Below, one piece after another: positions 25,014 through 37,650 of a DNA stretch of 64,000 nucleotides. The DNA lies in contig NC_057768.1 in assembly GCF_010389155.1 (NCBI RefSeq), forward strand, positions 45,425,633-45,489,632. The letters are read 5' to 3'. Position 1 is the stretch's first letter; the number at the start of each line of letters is the position of its first letter. The notes under the pieces are model-generated. The model did no database searches, was not told where the DNA came from, and was given only the letters and a program-made list of their open reading frames with translations. A program made the translations under genes and the position numbers. Origin of the DNA: Erigeron canadensis (taxonomy: Eukaryota > Streptophyta > Magnoliopsida > Asterales > Asteraceae).

Positions 25014-25762
25014 CGAATGGGAGCATCAGGGACAACACACAAAAACCGAAAACAAGAATGATATTAATCTTTTAAGAATGAGTATATATATCTTAAAAGA
25101 AAATTTCTCATTAAAGTTTGAAAATGGTATCTCTCTCAGACTCTCACATTCACATTTTTACAAAAGAACAATTATGTCACCAGAAATTTGCATTATTTTT
25201 ATTTTTATTTTACATATAAACGAATGTAAATAATTAGTAGGTGTTTGAATTTTTTAACAATTTAAGTGTTCGAGTAGATAAAATGACTGAATGAGAAAAT
25301 AATATATGCATTACAAGTATTAAGTAAAAATACAAATATTTTTTATTGGCTTAATAGATACTCTTAATAATTTTTTTTATTAAGTTTATTGAGTTATAAA
25401 CAAACAGAACCTAACTCTTTCAGATTCATTTGAATACTATCTAAAGGTAGAAAAGGGCTACCAAAAGTAGGATCGAACTAATTAACTTTTACAAGTTTGT
25501 CCTCAAAGTCGACAATGCGTCTTTCTTTTATCCAAGCCTACTTGTTTATGTTTTCCTTTTGTGAGAATATTAAAAACATAGAAATGTATTTTGTTTTAAA
25601 GACGGTTGGGAGGATAGTAATGAATTTTTGGAGTCCCGGATCCCATATATATGATGTATCAATATCAATGGACCAATATCACACACACTTTTTCGGTTAT
25701 TCTCTTCCAACAACTTATTCTCCTAATCATTTGCTTTTTAGTTTCTAAGCTAACTTCTAGAC
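25014..25762. other. intergenic DNA and CASP-like promoter
   Basis: Nothing coding was recognised. It is AT-rich, and a short pyrimidine-rich leader precedes the ATG at 25763. Confidence 0.35.
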
Positions 25763-27840
25763 ATGGAGATGCAATACAAGGAAGGGATCAATGGCGAGAT
25801 GGCAAACAGAAGACGAAATAAGGTGAAGCGTACAGATTTAGCAGTGCGTTTATTAGCGTTGGTGTTAACTCTGGCTGCAGCCGTGGTTCTAGGAGTGAAT
25901 AAACAAGCAACAACTGTACCCATACAGATCATACCTTCACTACCGCCTGTCAATGTTCCGGTCAATGCTAAGTGGCTTCATATGTCTGCTTTTGTGTATG
26001 TTTTCGACGCTCATAATAATCTCTATTGCCCTCTACTAGTTAAAACACATAAAAATGATCATAAATAATAATTGTCTTAAGAAACATATATATATATATA
26101 TGATTACAAAAATATATATGCATAGTAGTTTCATTTTTCGTTGTAAAACTTGTAGTAGTAAATTACATAAATTGTTAACAATTTCAAGAGTAATGCCCTT
26201 GTTTTTTTTATATTGATCATCTATATTTGCTAAATTTAATACTATCGTATTGGGCTCAAACTACATAATATTGTCCTGTACCGGTTGATACTGAATACCT
26301 ATGAGCATTATATTCATATTTCAGTACTCAAAATTTTCAAAATGTTGGATTGCATCTTTATATATATGATAAATATTTGAAGATGCATCAACTTCAATCC
26401 AAAGTACGTTACGATTGTTATATTAAGTTCTCAAATACTGGTTTAGTTTGCAATTGATGGTGCTTTTGTCGACTTGATAATTTATGAGATGACACATGAC
26501 ATAATCAAACAAGTTTTCAAATACATTCGATAGAAATCTTTAAAAGTCTAATTCACAAAATCAAAAAATAAAAAAAAAGAGTAAATTATATGCATATAAT
26601 AAACACTAATTGACTAAGATTTATTATGTATTGGTGTTTTTCTTTTAACTACAAATCTAATTACTATTACGTACAGCATTAAACAGTTTTAATTTCAAAA
26701 TTACCCAACAGCAATGTTGAAGATTGAACTCTAATCTTTACCACTTGGCACTTAGACTCTAGCTTCATATACATATTACGAGTAGTAATTGCTCGACTTA
26801 TTGTTACGATAAGGATAATCTATAAAAATATATATATAAGAAACGAAAATATGGCTTTACGTTCATTTCAAGATGACGAAATAGTATACATTATTATCTT
26901 CTTGTGCATAAAGCCATAAACTATGTCGGCCTATGTAAGATTTTATTCAATTAAACATCCACAATTTTCAAGATCAACATCCCAAAACTTGACTTTATGA
27001 CTCCCAACTGTACCATATATTTCCCAAATTTATGAGATCTAGCCACATGTTTTGTTTATAAGAACCAAAAATATATAACATAATATAGGTTACATGACGA
27101 ATTGATATATGTCATATATATGTGTCATTTTAATTTTAAAAGTTACTCGTATTATATTAACTGAATATTTACATGATGAATTGATGATATGTCATTTTAA
27201 TTATAAGAGCCAAAAGGTTTTATACTTTCATGGGACATCTATTTTAGGACAAGTTCTATGTGTACAAGCATTGAGATATTTATAGAATTCTTTGTATATG
27301 AAAGGATGTGAATGTGAAGGTCATGTACTTATACTTATGTATAAAATTCCCTACATTTTAATATAGAATTCATAAAAAATATTGACCCAATTATTTACTT
27401 TATACAAGAATTATTAAACAATTAGTACGTAAAAGGTTTTATACTTAATTTTATATACATAACAACCATATATTCACTTTTTTCTAATATAAGGTTAATA
27501 ATATTATAGGTACTTTGTGATTGCAAATGCGATAGCATGCTCTTACGTGGCGGTGTCATTGATCCTTGCTTTTGCAAGCAAAGGTGGAAAGAATGTGTCA
27601 TTGATGGTAACCATTTTAGATCTAGTGGTGATGACACTCCTCTTCTCTTCACTTGGTGCAACCGGTGCAGTTGGTCTTATCGGCTATGAAGGCAATTCAC
27701 ACGTACAATGGAAAAAAGTGTGTAATGTGTTTGATAAATTCTGTCATCAAGTGGCAGCTGCAATGGTTTTGTCTTTCATTGGCTCCATCGCCTATCTTTT
27801 ACTCGCCGTGTTATCTGTTTTTAACGTCTACAAGAATTGA
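25763..27840 (+). CDS. CASP-like protein, subfamily 1
   Basis: This is a four-pass plasma-membrane protein of the Casparian-strip membrane-domain (CASP-like, MARVEL-related) family. Two exons, 25763-25995 and 27510-27840, give 187 residues, the usual size. Predicted membrane helices are at about 26-46, 74-98, 108-128 and 155-180. The conserved Arg of helix 1 (R29) and Asp of helix 3 (D115) are present. The C-terminal half has the family blocks GLIGYEGNSHVQW and KVCNVFDKFCHQVAA. The split Val codon (GT/G) restores SAFVYFVIANAIACSY. A second ATG six bases downstream cannot be excluded as the start. CASPLs outside the endodermis have poorly known roles. Confidence 0.93.
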
Positions 27841-29166
27841 AGTTTTAAGAAAGTTGATCAATTTGTACTAACTAGGTAGCTAATAACTTATTTTCATTTG
27901 TCTTGTTCTTTTTTTGATGTTTGTCTGTCTAGCTATGGTTAACAATAAATTTTTACACGACTATACGTCTATAGTGACTCTATACTACATAAATTTACTT
28001 GGGCCTTGAGTTTATAGATCTTTGAAAACAATTAGGGCTGGCTTTTCCGTTGTCCCTCTTTAGGCTGGCCCATCAACTTAGCCAGACTCAGACACAATCA
28101 TGCCATTAGTTGATTAGCCTTACACTCACAGACCGCAAAGGCATATTGCTTTTGGTAGGAACAAAATATCAATTAAAAAACTCATAAACTGTAACTATTT
28201 TTGGGACTTTCTCGGCTAACGATTTTATTAATATTCAGTTTATTTTATAAGTATACATATATATACATAAATAAACAAATATACCAAATATAACACATAA
28301 ACATCTACTTTAAGTCAACTGATATCCAATTTTATCGTAGATGGACATATTTATATACTAAGGTGCAAGTTTATATATTTATATTGAGGTGGTATAGATG
28401 TAAAGTAGATTTGTTATTAAAAAGAGTTCTAAGAATAATCTCGTTAAACATATAAGTTTGTTTAAAGAGATATTACGACAAACTTTTTTTTTTTTTTGTG
28501 ACAAACATATGGCTAGTATGTTTTAATCTAAACAAATAAGACCTTTGAATAATAATAAAGTGTCTCTATAAAAGGCATATATATAGATTTTGTTACAAAA
28601 GAAACAAAATATTTGACCGCCTGATTCGTGACATAGACATATATATGTGACACATATATATAGACCAAAATAAATTTGAGAGAAAAAAGAAAGAAAAGAA
28701 AAAAAAAGGGTTAAAGTGAGGGGAGCAGATCAAGTCTCTCTGTCTCGCTGTCTGTCACTCTGCAAATCCACCAAACCCCTCTTCCCCATAGTAGTAGTAA
28801 GTTTCAAGAACTCACTTCTTTTTTCTTTTCTTTTTTTGTTTTTTTACAAGTTTTTATTTTTCTTAATCTAGATCTTCAATTTTATACATCCAAACATAAA
28901 AGTTTTCAACTTTTTAATTTTGACCGCCATAATTTGTGGACTTTTTATACCTGTACTTATAAATATCATTACTTGCCTTTGCTTCTGCTGTACCCAGAAA
29001 AAATAAAAGAAAAGGGTTGTTAGTTTAGGGTTTATTATATTGTTAATCACCTAATAACTGATTATTATAATTAATTAATTATTGTTTTGGGAGTATTTTA
29101 TAGTTGTAATTATTAGTATTACTATGAAGAATGAGTATTTTTAGGGTTTTGAATGTGTGTGTGTAA
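27841..29166. other. intergenic DNA and 5' region of the kinase gene
   Basis: No gene was seen. A pyrimidine-rich CTCTCTGTCTCGCTGTCTG leader at about 28735-28753 looks like the kinase 5' UTR, and TAG|GTAAG-like donors near 28795-28802 suggest a 5' UTR intron. The remainder is AT-rich. Confidence 0.35.
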
Positions 29167-32100
29167 ATGGGGTGTGTTTTTGGTAAAGAGATTTCTTCAT
29201 CTTCTGGGCCTGTGAGTTCTGAGATTGTTGTTGAGAAAAAGGTGAGTAGAGATAGTGGTAGTGTGCATATTCATTCTGGGAGAGGTGGTGAGGTTGTTGC
29301 GAATTCGGGTGACGTTGGGGCTGGTGGTGGCGAGGGTGGTGATGGTGGGGAGGTAGTACAGAATGGAGGGGATCAGAAAAAGGAGAAAGATGGGAAGGCG
29401 AGAGCAAGAGGTGAAAGAAGACGGTCTAAGCCGAATCCTAGATTAAGTAATCCGACTAAGAATATTCATGGTGAACAAGTTGCAGCTGGCTGGCCGGCTT
29501 GGCTATCTGCTGTTGCTGGAGAAGCCATTAACGGGTGGATTCCACGCAGGGCGGATACTTTTGAGAAAATCGACAAGGCAAGTAGTTATGATTAATGAGC
29601 AATGTTGCATAATATATCATGTTTTTATTGATAATAATTGTTTATGTGTGTGATGTTTTGATTAGATTGGACAAGGTACGTACAGTAATGTGTACAAGGC
29701 TAGGGATACTATGACAGGAAAAGTTGTTGCATTGAAGAAGGTTCGGTTTGACAACTTGGAGCCTGAGAGTGTGAAGTTTATGGCTAGAGAGATTTTGATT
29801 TTACGGCGTCTTGATCATCCAAATGTTGTGAAATTGGAAGGGTTAGTGACCTCACGGATGTCATGTAGTTTGTACCTTGTTTTTGAGTACATGGAGCATG
29901 ATTTAGCTGGACTTGCTGCCAGCCCTACAATTACTTTTACAGAGCCCCAGGTTACATTTTGCTATATTCTTTAGTATGACTGATAATTTTGTGAAAATCT
30001 CAATGTTTCCTTCATCTCAAGTGCCCAATGAATGTTGCAGGTCAAATGTTATATGAATCAGTTATTGTCTGGACTTGAACATTGTCATAACCGCCATGTG
30101 TTACATCGGGATATTAAGGGGTCAAATCTTCTTCTTGATAATGAGGGGGGTTTGAAGATTGCTGATTTTGGTTTGGCATCTTTCTTTGACCCCAATCACA
30201 AGCAGCCAATGACTAGCCGGGTGGTTACATTGTGGTATAGACCACCAGAGCTTCTTCTTGGGGCTACTGATTATGGTGTAGGTGTTGACCTCTGGAGTGC
30301 AGGGTGCATCTTAGCTGAGTTATTGGCTGGGAAACCTATTATGCCTGGTCGTACAGAGGTAAGTTGCAGTTTCTTGTATATTTTACACTGCCTCGTACCT
30401 GTTGGATGATTTGGGCTATGTTAGATCTCCAGTGAGTCAAATTATAAAATTAGCTAAAAGGGGAATGGTTCAAGTTGGTTTGGAAGTGTCTAGAAGGCCA
30501 TTTATAATCCACACATTGCTCCTCTTAAATCATATATATCCAAGCTTTAGATTGGCTTGCTTTTGTAATTATTAAGTGAAAGACTTAAGAAAGAATTTTT
30601 CTTTTGGGCCAACCCGTTACCCAATCAGCCTTTCTTGCCACCTCTGTTTGCAAGCATTCAACTTTGTTGAATTGAAGTGGAAGTTAACACTGTCTATCAC
30701 TTGAAATCAATTTCTCATGCCTTTTTCCTTCACCGAGTCTCGTGATTTCTGATACTGCCATAGTTGTTAAAAGCGCTTGCTTTTGGCACCTGGGCGCTAG
30801 GCGCATTAGATTCCCGCCAGTTCGCATCTGAGCCCTAAGCCCAAGGCCCATAATGGGAAAGGCAGAATTATGGGGAAGGAAACCAGTTTTAAGGATATTG
30901 AAACCTAACGAAAGAAAGGAAACCTGTTTTAAGGATATAGAAACCAGTTTTAAGGATGTAGAAAGCTGTTTTGATAATGGATTGTGAAAACCGGTTTCCA
31001 TTCTTTTTGGAAACCTGTTTTTATATTTTGTGTGAAAACCGATTTCCATAAGGGGTTTCTATTGTTTTTTCATAGGGTTTCTATTCTTTTCTTTAGGGCT
31101 ACAGAAACCAGTTTCCTAACATTACTAGTGTATGTTATCGTTCTTTAGTAGTTGTTTTTATATTTTTCTAAATTCTACCATAGATAATTTCAACATAATT
31201 ATCAATAATTTGGTTTCAAGTTTTTTGTTTCCAATTTATGAACAATGTATGTTGAACTTTTTAATTGAATGCATTATGAGTTATTTAAATGGTATTTAGT
31301 AATTCGAATGCCATTTGATTTGTTATTTACGTAAGTGTGCTTTTTTTTCTTCGGGCCCGTGCTTTTTTTTGCGCTTCTCCCCTAGGCCACATTTGAGGTC
31401 ATTGCGCTTTGAATGCGCCTTCGCTTTTGACAACTTTGGATACTGCATCATATGAATTTACTTTCTTCTCCTTTCCATCCCAGGTGGAGCAGCTTCATAA
31501 GATCTTCAAATTATGTGGTTCTCCTTCTGAAGAATATTGGAAGAAGTCAAAGCTTCCACATGCAACAATATTCAAGCCCCAACAGTCATATAGGCGATGT
31601 ATAAAAGAGACGTTTAAAGATTTTCCTCCATCAGCGTTTCCAACAATTAATACTCTTCTCGCTATTGATCCAGCTGAACGCTTAACTGCAACAGCTGCTT
31701 TGAGAAGTGAAGTGAGTGTCCTGATTAAAATAACTTGTCTTGTTTTGTGCTTCTTTTTATGTTATCCTTTCTTGCAAGATGATAACATGCTGCTTCACAT
31801 AAATCTCTCTTTTATTTTTCCTCACGAGATAAATTCTATCAGGCTTTGCTTTCCTAGTGTTTCTCATAATTATCGTAATTCTATCTTGCATCCATTCTTA
31901 CCCCCTTTTAGTTTTTCCTTTTTGTGCAATATAATTTCTACAATTAACGATGTGAGGGTGGGAGAACCCCATTAATACATTGTGGGTACATACTGAATGA
32001 TTTAATGGTATACTTTAAGTGGTTTCACGTGTAGTCTTTTCTCTCCTTATAATCTGGTATTCATTGTATGTTTAAGGTTTGTAGGTTGCCTCTGTCTACT

Positions 32101-33975
32101 GTTACAGCATATGCTATTTCTGCTTATTTATTTGACATCTGAGTCGGACTTTGGGAAGACATATAAATAAAATCTTCCGTTCTGGTATTTCTTTGCTGTG
32201 TCTTGGTTATTAGGTGCAATCTTATATAGTCTTGTTTGTAGTTATACATTGAGGGGATATCATCTGTGATGCAACATCAGCTAACTTGGGTGATTTTGAG
32301 GCAACAGTTATTATAAATATACCTAATCTAAATAAAGTAATAACTAATAAACACAATCACTACATGTTTGCTCTAAATTTATCCTAGAAAATTAGCAAGA
32401 AACTAGTTCAGGAAATTAGGTGATGTGACAGTTAAATAGAAAACAGGTACATATTCACAATTTGGTAAATTTGAAACAAGAAAACAGGATTAAAAATAAA
32501 CTAGAGGTGAATTAAAGGTAAAAGAGTGCTGGGACTGAGAATTTAGGTGTTTATCTTGCATATTGATGTTATTTTCCTGAACTAAGTTTTGTTCTTTGTT
32601 GATTTAGTTTTCTATTGGTTTATGCATATACACACACAATTTTTCAACAAATCCTCATTGTCCTCGGATTTTTTATCTTTAAATACCTGTAATCTTGTAT
32701 GCATGTAAAAGAATTGGATATTATAGATTTCAAGCAAGTATAATATTACTAATTGTACATATCTAATTCTATGCTAATTGAAGATTTCTTGCACAAGTTT
32801 GTTTAATTTGTTTGAAACTAATATGTTCTGCATGGTATTTCAGTTCTTTATAACAAAACCTTATGCTTGTGACCCTTCAAGTCTTCCAAAATATCCACCC
32901 AGCAAGGAGATGGATGCTAAATTACGTGATGAAGAAGCTAGAAGGTGAGCAATCCGGGTTATCGCTACAGACGTGACAATTATCACTTCGTATCTAAAGG
33001 AATATGTTAACTTTATAAAATCATTTAATTTGTTTATCAACTGACCTTGCAACTTAAACCTCATTTTTTTGGTAGATTGAGAGCTGCTGGTAAATCGAAT
33101 GCTGACGGTGTCAAGAAAACTCGGACTCGTGAAAGATCTGCAAGGGCAATACCTGCTCCTGAGGCCAATGCCGAGTTGCAAACAAACCTTGATGTATGCC
33201 CTACAAACTCTACTTTCTGATTATTAATGTGTGATACATCTAACCTAATTGGCACGGGAAATCTAAATCTACAAACAAGAGGCACTATTGAATGTTGTAT
33301 GTAGAGATGACAAATTTGGCTGGTTATTTGATCAGTCATTTACGAGCCAGGCTGAATTAAGCTACAAATAATTTATGTTCTTGCTTTAGAATAATTTATC
33401 TGTTAACTGTGATTACAATTTACAAAAACTAATTGTTACAACAGTAATCTAATTCGTTGAACAAGAACGGGTTAGAATATTGTATGCATTAAAGGTAGAC
33501 TTCAGGTTACTTCTTTAACCCATTTCCCTAGCGGTCATATCTTTTTTTATATGGCCCGTTTCACCAGTTTATGATAAAAGATAACCTACGTTGACACATT
33601 CGCAAGTCGGTTTGGCTTTCATTTTTGTACAATAGGGTTAACTGCTATCACTGCGTGTTTGTTACCCTAATATTCTGGATTCATTTGCAGAGACGGCGGT
33701 TGATAACTCACGCAAATGCGAAGAGCAAGAGCGAAAAGTTTCCTCCACCCCATCAAGACGGGACACTCGGGTACCCATTGGATTCCTCACAACACTTTGA
33801 TCCTCCAGATGTGACATATAGCTCTAATTTTTCACACGGAAAAGCACCTATCCAGACTTGGTCTGGGCCGTTGGGGGAACCTGCTTCTGCAGGTGGCCCA
33901 TTGAGAAAGAAACACAGTGATTCCACTTCCAAGTCATCAAGGCATAGGACCTCGGGTCGATCCAAGGAAAAGTGA
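29167..33975 (+). CDS. CDK-like Ser/Thr protein kinase (At1g54610 type)
   Basis: Exons are 29167-29577, 29666-29950, 30041-30358, 31484-31711, 32844-32944, 33076-33193 and 33691-33975, giving 581 residues. The N-terminus MGCVFGKE fits N-myristoylation and palmitoylation. A Gly-rich low-complexity leader follows. The kinase domain runs from about 133 to 420, with GQGTYSNV at 139-146, Lys161, an alpha-C PESVKFMAREI in place of PSTAIRE, HRDIKGSN with Asp256, DFG at 274-276, and the LWYRPPELLLG substrate segment. The C-terminal tail is basic and Ser/Pro-rich. Cyclin partners and substrates of this plant clade are largely unknown. The first intron has a GC donor. Intron 3 carries a hAT insertion. 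Confidence 0.94.
29578..29665 (+). other. GC-AG intron of the kinase gene
   Basis: Exon 1 ends ATC GAC AAG and the intron starts GCAAGT. Exon 2 begins ATT GGA CAA GGT after ...GATTAG. The nearest GT (29582) would shift the frame, while the GC site keeps the kinase P-loop intact. AG|GCAAGT is the standard strong context of GC donors spliced by the major spliceosome. Confidence 0.88.
30759..31438. mobile_element. 680-bp hAT-type element in kinase intron 3
   Basis: The termini CATAGTTGTTAAAAGCG and, inverted, CAAAGTTGTCAAAAGCG are flanked by a perfect 8-bp duplication GATACTGC (30751-30758 and 31439-31446). The subterminal DNA is rich in GCGC and GGGCGC. The interior has degenerate repeats of about 25 bp (GAAACCAGTTTTAAGGATAT) from about 30880 to 31110. 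No transposase is present. A related GCGC-rich fragment lies at 48090-48170. Confidence 0.82.
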
Positions 33976-34621
33976 ATGCCATAAACACGAATCAGAAATG
34001 TGCAAATGTTATTTGGGGCTTTCGGGAAACGTTTTTTTTTAAGTTAAAAATGGAGAGGTGAAGTAAAGCAAAGCATTTTGTTTATTTTTCATTGTTTGTA
34101 TTCTAATTTTATTTTTGGAATGGTGAGAAGAAGGCTCCACTTAGTCTGAAGCATTGTAAATGTTACTCAGGTCGGCTTACTTTTAATAAACATAAATTAT
34201 TTAGAATTTGAAACTGGTTTTATTATCTCAACTTTCACATTTTCACTAATCACACTCCAATTTTCTGTCACCTTCTCCATGTCAGCTCGTAGTGAAATTG
34301 GGTGTCTGTCATTTTGTTATCTTGTGAACAAAATAAAAGGGAACCCTACTTGTGAGGTAGTACTGAAAAAAGCAGTTATTGCTTGCCCATGGTGACCCAA
34401 ATGTTTGACCCGTCAAGTGCAGGGCCTGATTGGGCTGAAAATAATAGATAAGTGCAACACAAAGCTGTGTGCATGGAAACAAAAGTTGCCGCTTAAGATG
34501 TTTGGTATTTGGGAAGCAATAAATAATTATATTACTTAAAATTTACATACAAATAATCAAATAAATATACAAGTAACAAGCGCACCACCACCCTTTCTCT
34601 GGAAGTGCAACGACTGACAAG
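33976..34621. other. kinase 3' UTR and short intergenic gap
   Basis: A likely polyadenylation signal, AATAAACATAAA, lies at 34185-34196. No other feature was recognised before the ATG at 34622. Confidence 0.4.
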
Positions 34622-35844
34622 ATGTGGCCAAGAAATGAAGCAGAGTATTATGCTCCCAGGAGTTTCTGTGGTAGCTTCTGTAACATCATCTCTTCTTGGT
34701 TAGTTCACTTTCTGTTGATCCGTAATCCGTTAACAAATACTTTTGATATGCTTAAAAAGGACATGAGTGTGTTATCTGAGTTAAAAGAAAAAGAGATTTT
34801 GGATATATGTTTTGTTTTCAAAGAGGAAAAAAATTCCTGCCAAATGTTTAACCAGATATGCAAAGTGGTGCAACATATCACAGAATACCTTAATCGCGTA
34901 AATGGACGGGGGTTTTCTAATTGAGGTATTGGGGAGGGCCAAGTCTATTTTACTCCATGACCAAGTCGGATGTACCGACCTAACCTAACCATGATATTCC
35001 ATGGCCATTTCCAAACCCTTTCCGGATATCATGTTACTGTTTTCGAGAAGTAGACCTTTTGTAGAGATGTTAACCACTAAGGCACTAAACCACCTTGGAG
35101 TTTATATCATAGTTTACATTAATTAATAGCTTATTGTCGTTTTGGAAAAACCCAAAAAAACAGCTCTATACAAGATTCATATGAACCTCGATTGAAGAAG
35201 TCAAGGTGATGCAAAATAGTACAGTATATATGTATTTGCGTTGAAAATGATACGAATTTAGATAGGCCGAAATCCTATTTACTTTTTTGTATATATAGTT
35301 ACAATACAATATTTCCTGTTCAGTTCAAAGATTTTAAAAGAACTTGATATTTTTTTTGGTTTATGACGTTTAAACTTAGTTCAAATGTGTTGCAAACCTC
35401 GAAATGCTTTAAAAATACTAGATACTAGATACCTGTGGTGACATGTAATGGATACACCATTAAATGTTACAATATTAGATAACAGTATGAATTTATGATT
35501 GTGGCAATGCGTCAGGGTACCTTGCTATATGCTCAATTTCAACTTTTTGTATATATTTGTATTGCAGCCTTAGTTTGTTATGCTGCTGTTGGTTCCTTCG
35601 AGACTGTTGTGGTGGTCGACCACAACCAGCCACTCCTTTACTTGCTCCACCTTCAGGCCCGATAGACAGCCGTCTTGGAGATTTAGGGGGTCCGCACAGC
35701 CCATTTGGAGTGTCTAATCCTCCCAGTCTCCCAGGCCAATCTAGGCCCCCTTTTCAACATGGTTCTTTGGTGCATCCCGGACCTCCTGATCCATATGGGT
35801 TGTCAGTCCCGCCCGAACCTCCAAAAGTTCCCAATGTACTCTAA
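34622..35844 (+). CDS. small Cys-rich, Pro-rich protein (unknown function)
   Basis: Two exons, 34622-34698 and 35568-35844, joined through a split Cys codon (TG/C), give 117 residues. The N-terminal half has a compact hydrophobic Cys cluster, SSCLSLLCCCWFLRDCC at about residues 24-40. The C-terminal 70 residues are Pro/Gly/Ser-rich (PPSGP, GPPDPYG) with no charged clusters. The Cys cluster next to a hydrophobic stretch resembles small CYSTM-like membrane-associated, probably palmitoylated proteins, but the family is not certain. The intron is 869 bp. A decayed copy of its 3' end lies downstream at 37385-37650. The function is not known from sequence. Confidence 0.68.
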
Positions 35845-36192
35845 TCGGTTGTAACTTGAACTCTTGAAGTTCATGACTATTGAAATTGCCTATGAATCCA
35901 AAGGTGTAATAAAGGCCATATACTTTATTATTTAATTGTGTAGTATTTAGCCATATATGTTCAATTGTTCACATACGTAATGTAATGACCATCTGTACAA
36001 GTTGACGCCTTAGGGTTGTCCTAATATTACTACATCGACTAACCAAAAGGGGTACTGGTTTCTAATGAAGCATTCTTTAGCGAGCGAAGAAGGTTTTTTT
36101 ATAACTATCAACTTCTATTACTAAATAAAGTAGACCAGTACATTGGATAGATTGTATCACATATTCACATTATGGAAAGTAAGACTGTAATG

Positions 36193-36451
36193 CTCAGTTC
36201 TCGAGTTCCATTTTTAAAGAAAGGAGAAGAGAAGAATAGAGATGAATGGAAGAGAAGGGGTAGATTTTCCATCCTTCCCAATCATCCCAAAAATGGGATG
36301 AAAGTTTCTTGGTTAAAATCTATTGTATTCTCCTTCTAAACCTTTTCCTTTCTTTTCTCTTCTTCTCTTAAATAAAACTTAAGAACACAACTATTTTTAA
36401 GATCCTTCACAATCTTTTCAATTCCTTCCAACAAAAAACTCGAGAACTGAG
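36193..36451. mobile_element. MITE with 15-bp terminal inverted repeats
   Basis: The ends CTCAGTTCTCGAGTT and AACTCGAGAACTGAG are perfect inverts, enclosing 259 bp of purine/pyrimidine-skewed DNA with GAAGAGAAG on one side and CTTCTCTT on the other, which can also pair. No clear target duplication was found. It lies within the first copy of the segmental duplication and is absent from the second. Confidence 0.7.
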
Positions 36452-37059
36452 TGTTAAGAGTAACTAAGTTACAGTAGAACTCATGTCGACCATCTATAGG
36501 CCACAATCACAATGGATCATCGACATAGATCGGTACCACTGTTTTCTGATCATACATTTTCTGTTGTCTTCATGAATGAAATCGTTTCGCCAACAAAGAT
36601 GGGAAAATAGTAGTATCATCAATAATTATAGTGACATTGACACTATACCTGGGCCCAGGGGCATGAAACAATGTCAATTATCCAGGTACACCTGTAGGTT
36701 GTAACCATCAACATAATCACAGATACGGTATACAACTACATAGTGCTACTCAAACCCATCTCCACTAACTGAGAGGCGAGAGCAAATCATGCTAACATTC
36801 ACAAATGCTTCATGTATAAAGAGTACCTTATTGATATGAAGAGAACTATACTAAAATCCTAAATTCCTAATGGACCATGGCAATCCAATTTCAATACCAT
36901 CTTTGATGTTTCTGGATTAAATAATCCTACTTCTCCAGGAGAATAACAAAAACCAGTGAATGCAAGTGCATCAAAGATGATGTTCAAGCACATATGTATA
37001 CTATAATTTATTCAAACAAATTGTAAGCATTGCTATATATATAAATTAAAAGGGGAGTT

Positions 37060-37384
37060 ACTAGGGAGCAGGGACTACCATATTACTGAAATGTGAGAAA
37101 ATACAATTCGTTTTGCTTCCTATAGAAGAAAAGTTCACAATATATGCATCAGAATCAGGCTAGAAAGAGAATGGAAACTAAGGAACACGGTTCAAGTACT
37201 AACCACATAAGAAACCCAAAACAGGGGTATTATGTGTATCGAACTCAGATAGTTGTGAGTTTTCATGCTTTATCAGACTCATCATCAGTATCATCATCTC
37301 CGATATCCTTGTAAGATATTTATCTTCCTTCGAAAACCTCAATTGCTTGCACAAATCAGGACTTCCATATAGTTTAACACACCG
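37060..37384 (-). pseudogene. decayed 3' end of the BSD-domain gene (duplicate)
   Basis: The part at 37265-37360 matches 38316-38415, the last coding codons of the BSD gene, including CTCATCATCA, GATATCC, TGTAAGAT, CAATTGCTT and CAGGACTT. The flanking 37080-37200 matches the downstream flank 38130-38255 (GAAAGTGAGA-like run, GGCAAGAAAG-like run, TGGAAACT, AAGTACTAACCA versus AACTACTTACCA). It has indels and no usable frame. Confidence 0.72.
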
Positions 37385-37650
37385 AGTACTCCAGGCCACA
37401 GGCCCCATTTTGAATATGATTCTGGTGCATGCCAGACCTTCTGTCCATATAGGTTATTGTAACCTCCAAGACTTCCCAGTGTACTCTGATGGGTTGTAAA
37501 GCAAGCTCATGAATGATGAATCATGACAATGGAAGCCGCTGATGAATCCAAATGCACTCATTCTGTGCACTGTATTTAGCTCCATTGCAGGTAGTGATAT
37601 TTAAATAGGCTTACAAATGTAATGAATATCTGCAAAAGTTTTACCAGACC
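37385..37650 (+). pseudogene. decayed 3' end of the Cys/Pro-rich gene (duplicate)
   Basis: It matches about 35730-36000: CCAGGCCA, TCTGGTGCATGCC versus TTTGGTGCATCCC, CCATATAGGTT versus CCATATGGGTT, AGTGTACTCT versus AATGTACTCT, then GATGAATCCAAA versus TATGAATCCAAA, and AATGTAATGAATATCTGCA versus AATGTAATGACCATCTGTA. Frameshifts and stops are present. It joins directly to the BSD duplicate on its left. Confidence 0.72.

Noticed and set aside
30684..31049. 121-codon minus-strand frame with repeated GFH-type segments
   Set aside because: Its repetition comes from the degenerate DNA repeats of the hAT element and it has no protein-family features.
34699..34924. Continuation of the 34622 frame as a 100-residue protein
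   Set aside because: The frame after 34698 is intronic. Splicing to 35568 joins the Cys cluster seamlessly, whereas the read-through tail resembles nothing.
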